Shown in pieces: positions 17,843 through 25,650 of a DNA stretch of 57,177 bases. The DNA is from Mangrovihabitans endophyticus (lineage in GTDB: Bacteria; Actinomycetota; Actinomycetes; Mycobacteriales; Micromonosporaceae), in assembly GCF_014646155.1 (NCBI RefSeq), contig NZ_BMMX01000036.1, positions 1 to 57,177 of the forward strand, given 5' to 3'. The notes beneath the pieces are model-generated. The model saw nothing but the letters and a program-made list of their open reading frames with translations, made no database searches and was not told where the DNA came from. The translations under genes were made by a program, and so were the position numbers. Numbering within the stretch: position 1 is the first letter of the stretch; every line of letters begins with the position of its first letter.

Positions 17843-18487
17843 TCACCGTCCGGACGTCGCCGATCCGGCCGGACGCCACATGCGGTAGAACGTTGCGCCC
17901 ACCACCCGATCGCCGGTGTTGCCGCGCGGGTCACCCAGCACGATTTCGGACGGCGTCATGTCGGCGTAGCCGTGCCGCCGATACACGCGACGATTGTCGG
18001 CGTTCGTCGCCTCCAGATAGGCCGCCAGCCCGCGCCGGTCGAGTTCGGCGTGCGTGTGCTCCATCAGGGCGCCGCCCAGCCCGCGCCGCTGGTGGTCCGC
18101 ATCGACCGCCAGGAACGCCAGATGCCAGTGCGGATCGGTGGGGTGGTTGGCCTCGAACGCCTCGTCCAGCGCGGTGAACCGCTCCGCGTACGGGCCGGCC
18201 GCCTGCTCGATCCGCTTGGCGTAGCCGTCGGGCTCGGTCGGCTCCACCGTACGGTCGAACCAGACGGCCCCCGCGTGACCGTCCCCGGTCAGCAGGACCT
18301 CACCGGCGCCCGCCGCGGCATGCTCGGTGAGCACGGCGAAGAACTCCCGCATGGCATCGAACCGGCGTTCCGGGTCGGGGATGAGGTAACGGTTGGCGTC
18401 AAGGTGATCGAACGAGGCGGTGATCAGGGTCGCGACCGTGGCGATGTCGGCCTCGTCGGTCACCACACGGATCGCGGGGGCGCTCAT
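17843..18487 (-). CDS. GNAT family N-acetyltransferase
   Basis: 214 aa. GNAT motif A is clear in HLAFLAVDADHQRRGLGGAL (acetyl-CoA pyrophosphate loop), followed by YLEATNADNRRVYRRHGY (motif B). The ATG overlaps the stop of the upstream amino-acid permease gene (ATGA), so the two are co-translated. The partner suggests acetylation of an imported amino acid or amine, but no substrate can be named. Confidence 0.88.
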   Translation of the reverse strand: MSAPAIRVVTDEADIATVATLITASFDHLDANRYLIPDPERRFDAMREFFAVLTEHAAAGAGEVLLTGDGHAGAVWFDRTVEPTEPDGYAKRIEQAAGPYAERFTALDEAFEANHPTDPHWHLAFLAVDADHQRRGLGGALMEHTHAELDRRGLAAYLEATNADNRRVYRRHGYADMTPSEIVLGDPRGNTGDRVVGATFYRMWRPAGSATSGR

Positions 18488-19998
18488 CGGTTGCCCTGCG
18501 GTTGCTCGGTGGCCGGGCCGGAGCCGCCGGCCATCATCGCCGCGAAGCCCCCGGTGGTGGCGACGGCGCTACGCGGCCCGAGGCCGATGCCCTGGTAGAC
18601 GTCGGGACGTGTGTGCCGCAGGATCAGTCCCCACGCGATGCCCGCGACAAGCACCACCACCGCGACGATCGGCATGTACAGCGCCGGTCCGGTGCCCGGG
18701 TCGACGCCGTACAGGGTGGCCAGGTTGGTCACGGCAAGATAGCTGATGCCGATCAGCAGGAGGGTGGCGATGACCGGCGCGCCGAGGCGCCGCCAGGCAG
18801 TCTCGCCGTGGGCGGCCCGCAGGAAGAACCCGATCACCGAGGCGGACGTCAGCGTGATCAGCAACAGCACGCCGACGCCTCCGGTGGTGCCGCCCACGAA
18901 GAACAGCTCGACCAGCGGGTCGAGGCCGGTCACCGCGTAGATGCCGATGACCACCAGGCCGAGCACGGACTGCGCGGTGGAGGCGGCACGAGGCGCACCA
19001 CCCACCGTCTGACCGAACAGCTTCGGGAGCACGCCCTCCCGGCCCAGCGCGTACGTGTAGCGCGCGATGATGTTGTGGAAGGCGATCATCGCGGCGATCA
19101 GCGAGGTCAGGAACAGGATGTGTCCCAGGTCCAGCGCCCAGCCACCGACCGTCGCGGCGGCCTCGTTGAAGAACAGGTCGGGGCCCTCCTCCCCGGCGCG
19201 GGCCACGGCCTGGTCGCCGGCCGCGGAGATCTGCACCCAACTGGCCACCGCGTACAGCACCGCGATGAAGCCGATGGTGTAGTACGTCGCCCGGGGCACC
19301 GAGCGCAGCGGGTCCTTGCTCTCCTCGATGTAGACCGCGCCCTGCTCGACACCGGCGAAGCTGGTGGCACCGATGGCCAGCAGCGCGCCGCCGCCCGCAC
19401 CGAACAACTGGCCGGCCGAGAACGGCTTGGCGGAGAAGCCGTAGTCCGACGAGAACAGGATGATCAGGCTGTAGACCACCACCAGCGCGGTCTCGCTGAT
19501 GACCAGTACGGCCAGGACCTTCTCGCTCACCGACACGTCGCGCCGACCCAGGAAGGCGACGATCGCCCAGACCACGAGCGCGAACACCCACCAGGGCACG
19601 TCGACGCCGAACCAGTCCTGGAACAACGGTTCCGAGATCGCGCCCAGTCCGCCGTACGACGCGATCTGGAAGCAGTTGTACGCCAGCAACGCGATCCACG
19701 ACGAACCGACACCGAGCGGACGGCCGAGACCCTTGCTCACGTACGCGTAAAAGGCGCCGGTGTTGGTGATGTGCCGAGCCATCGCCATGTAGCCCACGGC
19801 GAAGATGACGAGTGCGGCGGCGACCGCGATCATCGCGGCGGACACGGCGGTCAGGCCGGTCACCGCCAGTCCCGTGGTGACCACGCCGGCGACGACGGTC
19901 AGGGGCGCCACCGACGAGGCGATGGCCAGCCCGATGCCGGGCGCGCCCATCCGGTCGGGCGCCAATGAGTTGGGCAGCGTGCTGAGGGTGCTGGGCAC
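18484..19998 (-). CDS. APC family amino acid permease
   Basis: 504 aa with about 12 to 14 hydrophobic segments. Early residues include GAPGIGLAIASSVAPLTVV, and ITNTGAFYAYVSKGLGRPLG carries the family sequence of transmembrane helix 2-3. GATSFAGVEQGAVYIEESKD is the conserved helix 6-loop segment. GTG start with AGGAG 5 nt upstream. The C-terminal tail is polar and short. It likely imports an amino acid by proton or exchange coupling. It heads a two-gene unit with the acetyltransferase; the gene upstream (GPP34) is 54 nt away and may be co-transcribed. Confidence 0.9.
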   Translation of the reverse strand: MPSTLSTLPNSLAPDRMGAPGIGLAIASSVAPLTVVAGVVTTGLAVTGLTAVSAAMIAVAAALVIFAVGYMAMARHITNTGAFYAYVSKGLGRPLGVGSSWIALLAYNCFQIASYGGLGAISEPLFQDWFGVDVPWWVFALVVWAIVAFLGRRDVSVSEKVLAVLVISETALVVVYSLIILFSSDYGFSAKPFSAGQLFGAGGGALLAIGATSFAGVEQGAVYIEESKDPLRSVPRATYYTIGFIAVLYAVASWVQISAAGDQAVARAGEEGPDLFFNEAAATVGGWALDLGHILFLTSLIAAMIAFHNIIARYTYALGREGVLPKLFGQTVGGAPRAASTAQSVLGLVVIGIYAVTGLDPLVELFFVGGTTGGVGVLLLITLTSASVIGFFLRAAHGETAWRRLGAPVIATLLLIGISYLAVTNLATLYGVDPGTGPALYMPIVAVVVLVAGIAWGLILRHTRPDVYQGIGLGPRSAVATTGGFAAMMAGGSGPATEQPQGNR

Positions 19999-20052
19999 CG
20001 TGTCTCCTAGGGAGTGAGGGGGGTGGAGGGGTGACGTCGGCGCGCGGATGCG

Positions 20053-20745
20053 TCAGCGGATCATGATCAACCGCCCGACCGCCGTCTCGGCGCAGATGAC
20101 CAGTTCTCGCAGCGGTAGCCGCATGATCGCCTGCGTCTGGTGGACGAGGAATTCGCGTTGCCGGCCACCGATTCCGCCCAGGGCCTCCTTGGCGAGACCG
20201 GTTGCCACGATCAATCCGGCGAGGGTGAGGTCCTGCTCACTGAGCTGCTGCCCCTCGCGCAAGTTGTCGCGCACACGAGCGGCAGGCCAGCCGGAGACGC
20301 TGGAGGACTGCGGCACCACGACCGTCCGCGACGACCGGAACAGCCCGCCGCGGCTCTCCTCCACCGCCAGTCCGGACATGGTCAAGCGCCGCTCGACGAG
20401 TTGCTGAGCGTGACCGTTGTGCAGGTGCTGAATCCATTCCTCGACGCTCAGACCCACCGGATCGGTGACGTCCCGGCGGCGTCCGCGCTGGGCGGCCTCC
20501 TCCTGCTGCATCCGGCCGAACACGTCGGCGGTCGCCGGATCCGCGGGGGGCGGGTATCGGCTCGCCTGTGGATGCACGTACAGCGCACCGTCCGCCAGGT
20601 TGAGCCAGTTCGCCATGATCAGCTCGGCGATCAGCGCCGCGCCGAGGCCGATGCCGAGCGGCTTGATTCCCAGGAACGACGCACCGTTCGGCCGGTCGTG
20701 CGCCACCATCCAGAGGTCGTCGGCCAGGGCGAGCGGCGCCGTCAT
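20053..20745 (-). CDS. GPP34 (Golgi phosphoprotein 3-like) family protein
   Basis: 230-aa GPP34-domain protein. LALADDLWMVAHD at the start and GAALIAELIMANWLNLADG are typical of the family; the C-terminal part has a paired-helix segment ending in ETAVGRLIMIR. In eukaryotes the fold binds PtdIns4P. Actinomycetes carry many copies whose role is not established, probably membrane or phosphoinositide association. ATG with AAAGGA upstream. Confidence 0.85.
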   Translation of the reverse strand: MTAPLALADDLWMVAHDRPNGASFLGIKPLGIGLGAALIAELIMANWLNLADGALYVHPQASRYPPPADPATADVFGRMQQEEAAQRGRRRDVTDPVGLSVEEWIQHLHNGHAQQLVERRLTMSGLAVEESRGGLFRSSRTVVVPQSSSVSGWPAARVRDNLREGQQLSEQDLTLAGLIVATGLAKEALGGIGGRQREFLVHQTQAIMRLPLRELVICAETAVGRLIMIR

Positions 20746-21240
20746 GGGCGGTCCTTTCCGATCGAAGGCGAGCCTGGGCGCGGGTCGCTCAGCCCCGGCC
20801 CATGCCCGGACCGGCCCGCATCACCGCGACCACGACGTACACAGTGGACATTTGGTCGACAATCTCCCGACGTAAAGTAGCCATGACAGGCAGTGAGCTG
20901 ATCAAACGTCGCCGCAGCCTTCGTAACTCTCGGCTAATCTTTGCGCGACACCGCGTAGAGCTTGCCAGGCCGATCGAAGCGGTGCAATATTTCGCGCTCC
21001 CCTTTGTGGGCACGATCCGAGATGGCCAGATCACGCGGCGTTCACGTTCGGGTGAACGTACGGCGCGGGAAGGACGCAGCGCGGAAGGGACCGTGTATGG
21101 CCGCGTCGGGCCCCACCATGGCACGACGTTCGGCAACGCGGAGGCGGTCGCCGTCATCGACGGAGTCAGGCGCGCCGAGTCCGATCGGCTGATCGCGGGT
21201 GGCCGCTGAAGCGTGAGCGCCTCGGGTAACCTGATGGTGC
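20746..21240. other. About 0.5 kb without a convincing gene
   Basis: Lies between gpp34 and tRNA-Lys. A weak plus-strand frame starting at 20881 has no recognisable domain. A 7-bp inverted repeat CGTTCAC-6 nt-GTGAACG (21039-21058) and a short palindromic GGTCGAC patch near 20854 are the only structures seen. It may contain the tRNA promoter and remnants of a lost gene. Confidence 0.5.
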
Positions 21241-21312
21241 GGGCTGCTAGCTCAATGGCAGAGCTGTGGACTTTTAATCCATAGGTTCCGGGTTCGAGTC
21301 CCGGGCGGCCCA
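21241..21312 (+). tRNA. tRNA-Lys (anticodon TTT)
   Basis: A full cloverleaf can be drawn: acceptor GGGCTGC/GCGGCCC with one G-U, D-arm GCTC/GAGC, anticodon stem GTGGA/TCCAT with loop CTTTTAA (anticodon TTT), T-arm CCGGG/CCCGG with TTCGAGT loop, discriminator A. No CCA is encoded. The 3' half from the anticodon stem onward is repeated about 2.5 kb downstream, marking it as an integration site. Confidence 0.95.
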
Positions 21313-21313
21313 C
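21264..21313 (+). repeat. Left attachment-site repeat (in tRNA-Lys 3' half)
   Basis: Fifty bases from CTGTGGACTTTT to the end of the tRNA recur at 23802-23851 in direct orientation with one mismatch (A at 21276, G at 23814). This is the classic att arrangement of tRNA-targeting tyrosine integrases. Confidence 0.9.
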
Positions 21314-21534
21314 GATGATCTTTCATGCGAACCAGCGGCCCGGTTCTCGGGCCGGTGGTTCGCTTCAGGCCAGCACCGGCGTGCAGTCGCGCAGAGCTGA
21401 TGGACGCGCCGCGTTTCGATCCCGCACGCTTGAGTGGCCCGACCGTGTGCCTTGCAGGCCCGCCCCGCGAAGCTCCACAGACTCGTGGTGTTGCCGGCGC
21501 CCCCGTTGATCGGCGAGTCTCCGAGCCGTTCGCG

Positions 21535-21975
21535 TCAGGCCGAGGGCAACGCTAAGCCGTGGGTGGCTAGCGCAAACTGGACCGCCACTGGGACTCCGCC
21601 GGGCTTACGGACGTTGACCCCTCGGCCGCGAGGTCCAGGCGGCGGCAGCATTCCGTGTGCCTTGGCGTGAGCGAACGCCTCCGCAGCGCCGATCGGCCCG
21701 TGGAAAATGGTGAGCACCGAGAAGTACTGATCAAACTCGTAGGCGCAGTTGGCGCATACCCAGCCGTAGATCTTCTTCTCTGTCCGGCAGCCGTGCGCGC
21801 AATTCCAGCAGAGTCTCTCTTTGCGAGGGATTGTTTGGGCTTGCTTTTGGTCGACCTCCGTCAAGCGAGATTGCGTTGAGACTCTCGCCGGCGAGGAGCG
21901 GATGTCCAGTGATTTACGATGCCAAATTTTCAGTGACACGTAAGCGTCAAGACAAGCTTGACGCTTACGTGTCAA
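21535..21975 (-). CDS. Hypothetical zinc-ribbon protein
   Basis: 146 aa if read from a TTG at 21975. The middle contains CWNCAHGC and, 10 residues on, CANC, a likely zinc ribbon, followed by YEFDQYFSVLTIFHGPIGAA. The C-terminus has a PPPGPRGRG stretch. The proposed start lies inside an 18-bp inverted repeat, so the true start is probably further in (for example a GTG coding VDQKQAQ). No family recognised; found only inside the tRNA-Lys relic. Low-confidence gene. Confidence 0.45.
   Translation of the reverse strand: MTRKRQACLDAYVSLKIWHRKSLDIRSSPARVSTQSRLTEVDQKQAQTIPRKERLCWNCAHGCRTEKKIYGWVCANCAYEFDQYFSVLTIFHGPIGAAEAFAHAKAHGMLPPPGPRGRGVNVRKPGGVPVAVQFALATHGLALPSA
21934..21974. repeat. Perfect 18-bp inverted repeat with 5-nt loop
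   Basis: TGACACGTAAGCGTCAAG (21934-21951) and its exact complement (21957-21974) flank ACAAG. No U-run follows on either strand. It sits at the 5' end of the zinc-ribbon frame inside the relic. It could be an operator, an RNA hairpin or a replication/recombination site. Confidence 0.85.
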
Positions 21976-22160
21976 AAGGTTGGGCCGGGTAGGGGATAGT
22001 GGGATTTGGCATTTCCGGCCGCTGCGGCGCTCTGGGGCTCATCTCGTCAACCGGGTCGCGGACACAGGGAAATGTCGCGGAATAACATAGGCGCCCATCT
22101 TGACCGCCAGATACTCCCGCTGGCCGCGACGGCAAATAGTCGGCTGGTCGGCCGCCGTGC

Positions 22161-22379
22161 TCAGAGTGCGAGCTGCTCGATCGTCATACCGACATCACTG
22201 AGAATCCCGCGCAGAGTGCCCTTGGCGACGTCACGGTTGCCATGCACGGGAACAGTGGTGCCGCGTCCGTCTGGGTGGCGCATGATGCGGTGACTGCCAG
22301 CGACCCTGGCGACCTTGAAGCCATGCCGTTCCAACGCACGAACGATGCGGACGCCAGAGACCGATGGAAGTGGAGGCAT
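22161..22379 (-). CDS. hicA: HicA family toxin
   Basis: 72 aa, normal for HicA. The dsRBD-like fold is recognisable: GVRIVRALERHGFKVARVAG, then GSHRIMRHPDG with the catalytic His, then TVPVHGNRDVAKGTLRGIL. HicA toxins cleave mRNA and block translation. The start shares a base with the hicB stop (TGATG), so antitoxin comes first, the less common order that still occurs. It probably stabilised the element at tRNA-Lys. Confidence 0.92.
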   Translation of the reverse strand: MPPLPSVSGVRIVRALERHGFKVARVAGSHRIMRHPDGRGTTVPVHGNRDVAKGTLRGILSDVGMTIEQLAL

Positions 22380-22591
22380 CAGGCGGCAACGGTGATCGAA
22401 AGCTCCCGCGGAACACCGAACTCCTCGATGAGGCCGGTCAGTGCCTCACGGAGGTCACTCAACGCGGCTTCCTCGGTGTCGCCCTCGCCGTGCGCTCCCA
22501 AACCGGGGCGCAATTGGGCGTGGGCACACCACACCCCTTCCTCGTCGCGCTCAACGACGACCGGCACAGTTACCGTTCGAGACTCGGCCAC
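22379..22591 (-). CDS. hicB: HicB family antitoxin
   Basis: 70 aa. The partial RNase-H-like HicB fold is visible: VPVVVERDEEGVWCAHA, GLGAHGEGDTEEAALSDLREAL. It neutralises HicA. This short form lacks the C-terminal HTH or RHH of longer HicB proteins, so it may not repress its own promoter strongly. Cotranscribed with hicA. Confidence 0.9.
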   Translation of the reverse strand: MAESRTVTVPVVVERDEEGVWCAHAQLRPGLGAHGEGDTEEAALSDLREALTGLIEEFGVPRELSITVAA

Positions 22592-22738
22592 GAGACCACC
22601 ATAGCGCGACCGGGCGATCGGCCGTCAGATCAGCCTCGGTTCAGCCATTGCAGCGTGAGCTGGTGAAACTATCCGGCAGCGGGCCGCCGGAAACGACAGC
22701 GCGATGGTTCGCATGGTGCAACGTCCGGTCCACCATCC

Positions 22739-22776
22739 ACGCAGCTCAGCACCGAACCACCGATGCTGAGCTGCGT
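22739..22776. terminator. 13-bp perfect hairpin between integrase remnant and hicBA
   Basis: Arms ACGCAGCTCAGCA and TGCTGAGCTGCGT with a 12-nt loop. It lies downstream of the integrase fragment and upstream of hicB on the minus strand, so it is most likely an intrinsic-type terminator or insulator. No U-tract. Confidence 0.6.
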
Positions 22777-22844
22777 CACTGCCCGGCCCGTACAGCAGCG
22801 AAGTACCGCAGCCGGGTCAGCCATCGAGAGACTCGCCCAGCGTC

Positions 22845-23275
22845 TTAAGCGCCGCCCTGGTCGCCGTCGCGGCGAGCGCCTCTGATCGTGATGCGCCGGA
22901 TGCCTGCCAGGTCGCAGTGCCGGTCCCAGTAGCGATTGACGTTGCGCGGCTCGATGGGAGTGCCGAAGCGGGTGGTGAAGGCCAGATCCGACACCTGCCA
23001 CGCCTCGCTGGCCTTCTCACGTGCAGCCTTCTGCGCGGCAGCGTGCTCGCGCAGGGCGACCGTACAGATGTCCGGCATCGGCAGCGTGTCGTCGGAGGTC
23101 GGCGTCTTCGTCTCCCGGTGCAGAAGCTGATAGCCGACCTGCTGGAGCTGCATGTCCACGGTCAGTTCCGCCGCGTCCAGATCGACGCCCGCCCAGGTGA
23201 CGCCGAGCATTTCACCCTTCCGCAGGCCGATCACGAGGACCAGGACGAAGGCCGTGTAGTGCGGATCGTGGTCCG
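22845..23275 (-). pseudogene. Truncated tyrosine recombinase (integrase)
   Basis: About 144 codons match the catalytic domain of AICE/phage integrases. VLVIGLRKGEMLGVTWAGVD carries the first catalytic Arg; TLPMPDICTVALREH, DLAFTTRFGTPIEPRNVN and AGIRRITI follow. The frame then shifts into an unrelated tail where HDLRHT-like and tyrosine motifs should be, so the HxxR and nucleophilic Tyr are missing. The N-terminal arm-binding and core-binding domains are also absent upstream of about 23275. It cannot excise the element by itself. Confidence 0.85.
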
Positions 23276-23365
23276 CCCCGCCGATTCGAGGAACCTCGGT
23301 GGTCCTGGTAAACGATCTGTCGGAGCGATCCCCCGCGGTTTCATCGCTCGGCCTATACTCACCGC

Positions 23366-23626
23366 ATGGGGGCCGATGAGGTCGGCGGACATCTGTGGCG
23401 CGAGGAAGCCGCGAAGCGAGAGCCGATGTCCCGGGATGCGGAGACGCTTGCTCGTCTCGTTGCCTACGATCACGACGAGTTCGAAACCGAGCTCTACGAG
23501 GCCGCCGCCGATCCCGACGCGCAGGCACTCGACGACGCACAGCGCTCCTATGCCGGGCAGTACCGTCGGAGGGTCCGGCGCCTTCACGAACGCGCCAGGC
23601 ATGCCCCACCGAACGAAGGAGCCTGA
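23366..23626 (+). CDS. Small acidic/basic hypothetical protein
   Basis: 86 aa, probably helical, with LARLVAYDHDEFETELYEA and a basic tail RRRVRRLHERAR. No domain recognised. TATACT (23354-23359) ends 6 nt before the ATG, so the mRNA may be leaderless. A second ATG (PMSRDAET) is a possible start 20 codons in. It lies within the tRNA-Lys relic next to the right att repeat, a usual place for excisionase or regulator genes, but no xis-like HTH is seen. Confidence 0.5.
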   Translation: MGADEVGGHLWREEAAKREPMSRDAETLARLVAYDHDEFETELYEAAADPDAQALDDAQRSYAGQYRRRVRRLHERARHAPPNEGA

Positions 23627-23801
23627 CTGCTGTACTGGTGGGCGACGGGCAGCCCGGACCGGCGCCAGTCACCCCGGCGGGACGACGGGCACGCCGGGTT
23701 CGGCCTGGCACACGGGACCGCCGTTATCTCGGGTTGTCAAGCCTTTGAGCAGGCCAGAATCTCCGGTGGCAGTGTGGGGCACGTAAGGCACGTCCGGACT
23801 A

Positions 23802-23851
23802 CTGTGGACTTTTGATCCATAGGTTCCGGGTTCGAGTCCCGGGCGGCCCAC
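23802..23851 (+). repeat. Right attachment-site repeat (tRNA-Lys 3' half copy)
   Basis: 49 of 50 bases match 21264-21313. It lacks the acceptor 5' strand and D-arm, so it is not a tRNA gene. Two GGCACGT direct repeats 9 bp apart (23778-23784, 23787-23793) lie just upstream and may be integrase arm sites. Confidence 0.9.
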
Positions 23852-24019
23852 CAGGTGAAGCATCGCAGCGAACCGGATCCGGCTCGCTGCCCTCGTCGGC
23901 GGCGGTGCCGGCCGGGTTTCCGCGTAGACTGGGGCTTCGATCTCGGTGCCGAGTTCCCGGAGCGAGAGGCTTCGAAACGATCGTGAACCACGCGCCGTCA
24001 ACTGCTCGTCTCGAGGGGC

Positions 24020-24652
24020 ATGACTGACTGGCCCGAATTTCTTCTCGCCGCGCTGCTGGTGTCGCTCATCCCGGGCGCCAACCAGCTACTCGGCCTCGGC
24101 AATGCGTTCCGCTATGGCACAGCGCGCGCCATGGCCGGAGTGGCCGGGCGGCTCACCGCCTTCGCTCTGCTGATCGGGCTGGTCGTAGCCGGCCTGGGGG
24201 CTGTGCTGATCGCGTCCGAGACCGCGCTCGGGGTGATCAAGTGGGTCGGCGTGGGCTACATGGCCTGGCTCGGGTTCTCCAGCCTGCGCAGCGGTCTGCG
24301 CGGATCCGGACAGGACATCACGCAGACGACGGCCGCCGACGGCGCAAGGATTCAGACGATCGTCACCCGCGAGTTCGTGGTGGCGATCAGCAACCCGAAG
24401 GCCTTGCTGCTGTTCGCCGCGCTCCTGCCGCAATTCACCGACACGTCGGCCGTAGGCGCCGACCTGCAACTCGCCCTGCTCGGCGCGGTGTACCTGGTGA
24501 TCGAACTCATTGTCGGGCTCGGCTATATCAGCTTCGGACGCCGCTTGGGCACGACCGGCATCTCCGTCCGCACCCGTCAGCGCGTCGACATCGGCACCGG
24601 TGCCGTCTTCCTCGGGCTGGCCGGGCTCCTCGCCGCCGACGACCTCTCCTAA
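24020..24652 (+). CDS. LysE/RhtB family exporter
   Basis: 210 aa with about six membrane segments. LLVSLIPGANQLLGLGNAFRYG is the LysE N-terminal motif (usually PGP; here PGAN), and SNPKALLLFAALLPQF is the conserved mid-protein motif. Likely exports an amino acid or derivative. A monocistronic gene just outside the tRNA-Lys relic; a hairpin follows it. Confidence 0.9.
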   Translation: MTDWPEFLLAALLVSLIPGANQLLGLGNAFRYGTARAMAGVAGRLTAFALLIGLVVAGLGAVLIASETALGVIKWVGVGYMAWLGFSSLRSGLRGSGQDITQTTAADGARIQTIVTREFVVAISNPKALLLFAALLPQFTDTSAVGADLQLALLGAVYLVIELIVGLGYISFGRRLGTTGISVRTRQRVDIGTGAVFLGLAGLLAADDLS

Positions 24653-24690
24653 ACCGGCAAACAACGGCATGCAGCAGGTGGGAGCCAAGC

Positions 24691-24710
24691 CGCAGTCGTG
24701 GGCGACTGCG
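24691..24710. terminator. Hairpin between convergent lysE and hydrolase genes
   Basis: CGCAGTCG-TGGG-CGACTGCG, 8-bp perfect stem with a tetraloop, 39 nt after the lysE stop. Confidence 0.6.
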
Positions 24711-24752
24711 AGGGCTGGCGGCTGCATCGGAGCGGCCGATCCCTGTTTCTCA

Positions 24753-25577
24753 TCACCACACTGCGGCCACGGCCTCCGCCACTGCCCTTGGTTGAGACAG
24801 GAACGGCGAATGAGAGGCGTCGAGGGTGACAACACGAGTGGGGGTGGAAGACACGGCATCGATATCGCGGACGAACCGCCGCTGCAGCGGTTCGGGGATG
24901 GCACGGTCGTTGGTACAAATAATGTAAGAGTGAGGGACGGCCCCGAAGCCGCCCTCTGTCACTCCCGGTTTCTCGGTTGAGTAGGACAGTGGGCTGTCGG
25001 TGCTGAGCATCGCGATGGCGGCATCGGCGGTCGTGGGATCGACGTCGGCGTACAGGGCCTCGCGGACGGCGGAGCGTCCGGCAGGGTCCACGGGATCGTG
25101 GCGCAACGCGCCTATCGCTGCCGGGTCGGCAATCAGGAGTGCCGAGATCAGCTCTCCGGCGGACTGAGGGCTGGCAAAGAGCTCTGCCACGGAGGCGGTG
25201 ATCGGCACATATGCGCTGACGTAGACCAGGTGTGCGAACAAGTCCGGTGCCATCTCTGCCGCCGCGGTCGCGATCACTCCGCCCAGACTGTGCGCAACAA
25301 CTACACATGGGGTGCCGGTGCCGATCAAACGCAGATGGTCGATGAGTGCTTCAGCGGCGACGGGCACGGTGATGTCGGCCGCCGGTGATCTCTCGATAGC
25401 GAACCTCGCTTTGTCGAAGGGACGCGCCCATCGAGCGGCTGGTGCTTTGCTGCTCAACCCGTGTCCCGGCAGGTCGAAGGTGACGGATGGAATGCCGTAA
25501 GCAGCAAGGTGGGCCGTGACCGGCGTCCAGCACCAGCTTCCGTGCCAAGCACCGTGAACCAGGAGCGTAGTACGCAT
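24753..25577 (-). CDS. Alpha/beta hydrolase (esterase-like)
   Basis: 274 aa. LLVHGAWHGSWCW is the oxyanion-hole region of the salicylate-esterase/hydroxynitrile-lyase-like group, AHSLGG holds the nucleophile (Ser about 98), TNDRAIPEPLQRRF follows the acid loop and DASHSPF gives the catalytic His. ATG at 25577 is chosen for GAAGAAGG upstream; the frame extends 16 codons further. It lies 73 nt after a cupin gene on the same strand, so both are probably controlled by the divergent MarR regulator. The substrate is probably a small ester. Confidence 0.88.
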   Translation of the reverse strand: MRTTLLVHGAWHGSWCWTPVTAHLAAYGIPSVTFDLPGHGLSSKAPAARWARPFDKARFAIERSPAADITVPVAAEALIDHLRLIGTGTPCVVVAHSLGGVIATAAAEMAPDLFAHLVYVSAYVPITASVAELFASPQSAGELISALLIADPAAIGALRHDPVDPAGRSAVREALYADVDPTTADAAIAMLSTDSPLSYSTEKPGVTEGGFGAVPHSYIICTNDRAIPEPLQRRFVRDIDAVSSTPTRVVTLDASHSPFLSQPRAVAEAVAAVW

Positions 25578-25650
25578 GATTGCCTTCTTCCCCGACCTGT
25601 TGTCGGATGGGTCGACCGGGCGCAACCATGACAGGCTGTCGAGAACAGTT

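Larger units (their letters stand above)
21264..23851. mobile_element. Relic of a tRNA-Lys-integrated element
   Basis: The segment between two 50-bp direct repeats of the tRNA-Lys 3' half is about 2.5 kb. It contains a zinc-ribbon protein, hicBA, a truncated tyrosine integrase and a small unknown gene. There is no replication, excision or transfer gene, and the integrase lacks its catalytic C-terminus. It is therefore a decayed integrative element (AICE-like or phage-like), or a satellite that depends on others. Several stretches look less GC-rich and less codon-biased than neighbours by eye. Confidence 0.85.

Noticed and set aside
20802..21209. Plus-strand frame of 135 codons
   Set aside because: No domain, no clear RBS, and composition rich in Arg/Gly typical of random frames in GC-rich DNA; kept only as an uncertain region.
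20789..21313. Minus-strand frame beginning with a GRPGLEPGTYG-like sequence
   Set aside because: This is the antisense of tRNA-Lys, a well-known source of false proteins; the rest has no domain.
22845..23711. Functional integrase of 288 aa
   Set aside because: Only about the last 144 codons match, the HxxR and Tyr are missing, and the upstream half is shadow sequence.
23802..23851. Second tRNA gene
   Set aside because: Lacks the acceptor 5' strand and D-arm; it is an attachment-site copy.
23669..24001. Minus-strand frames with RPGLEPGTYGSK and AARDSNPEP
   Set aside because: Antisense reading of the partial tRNA copy at attR, not genes.
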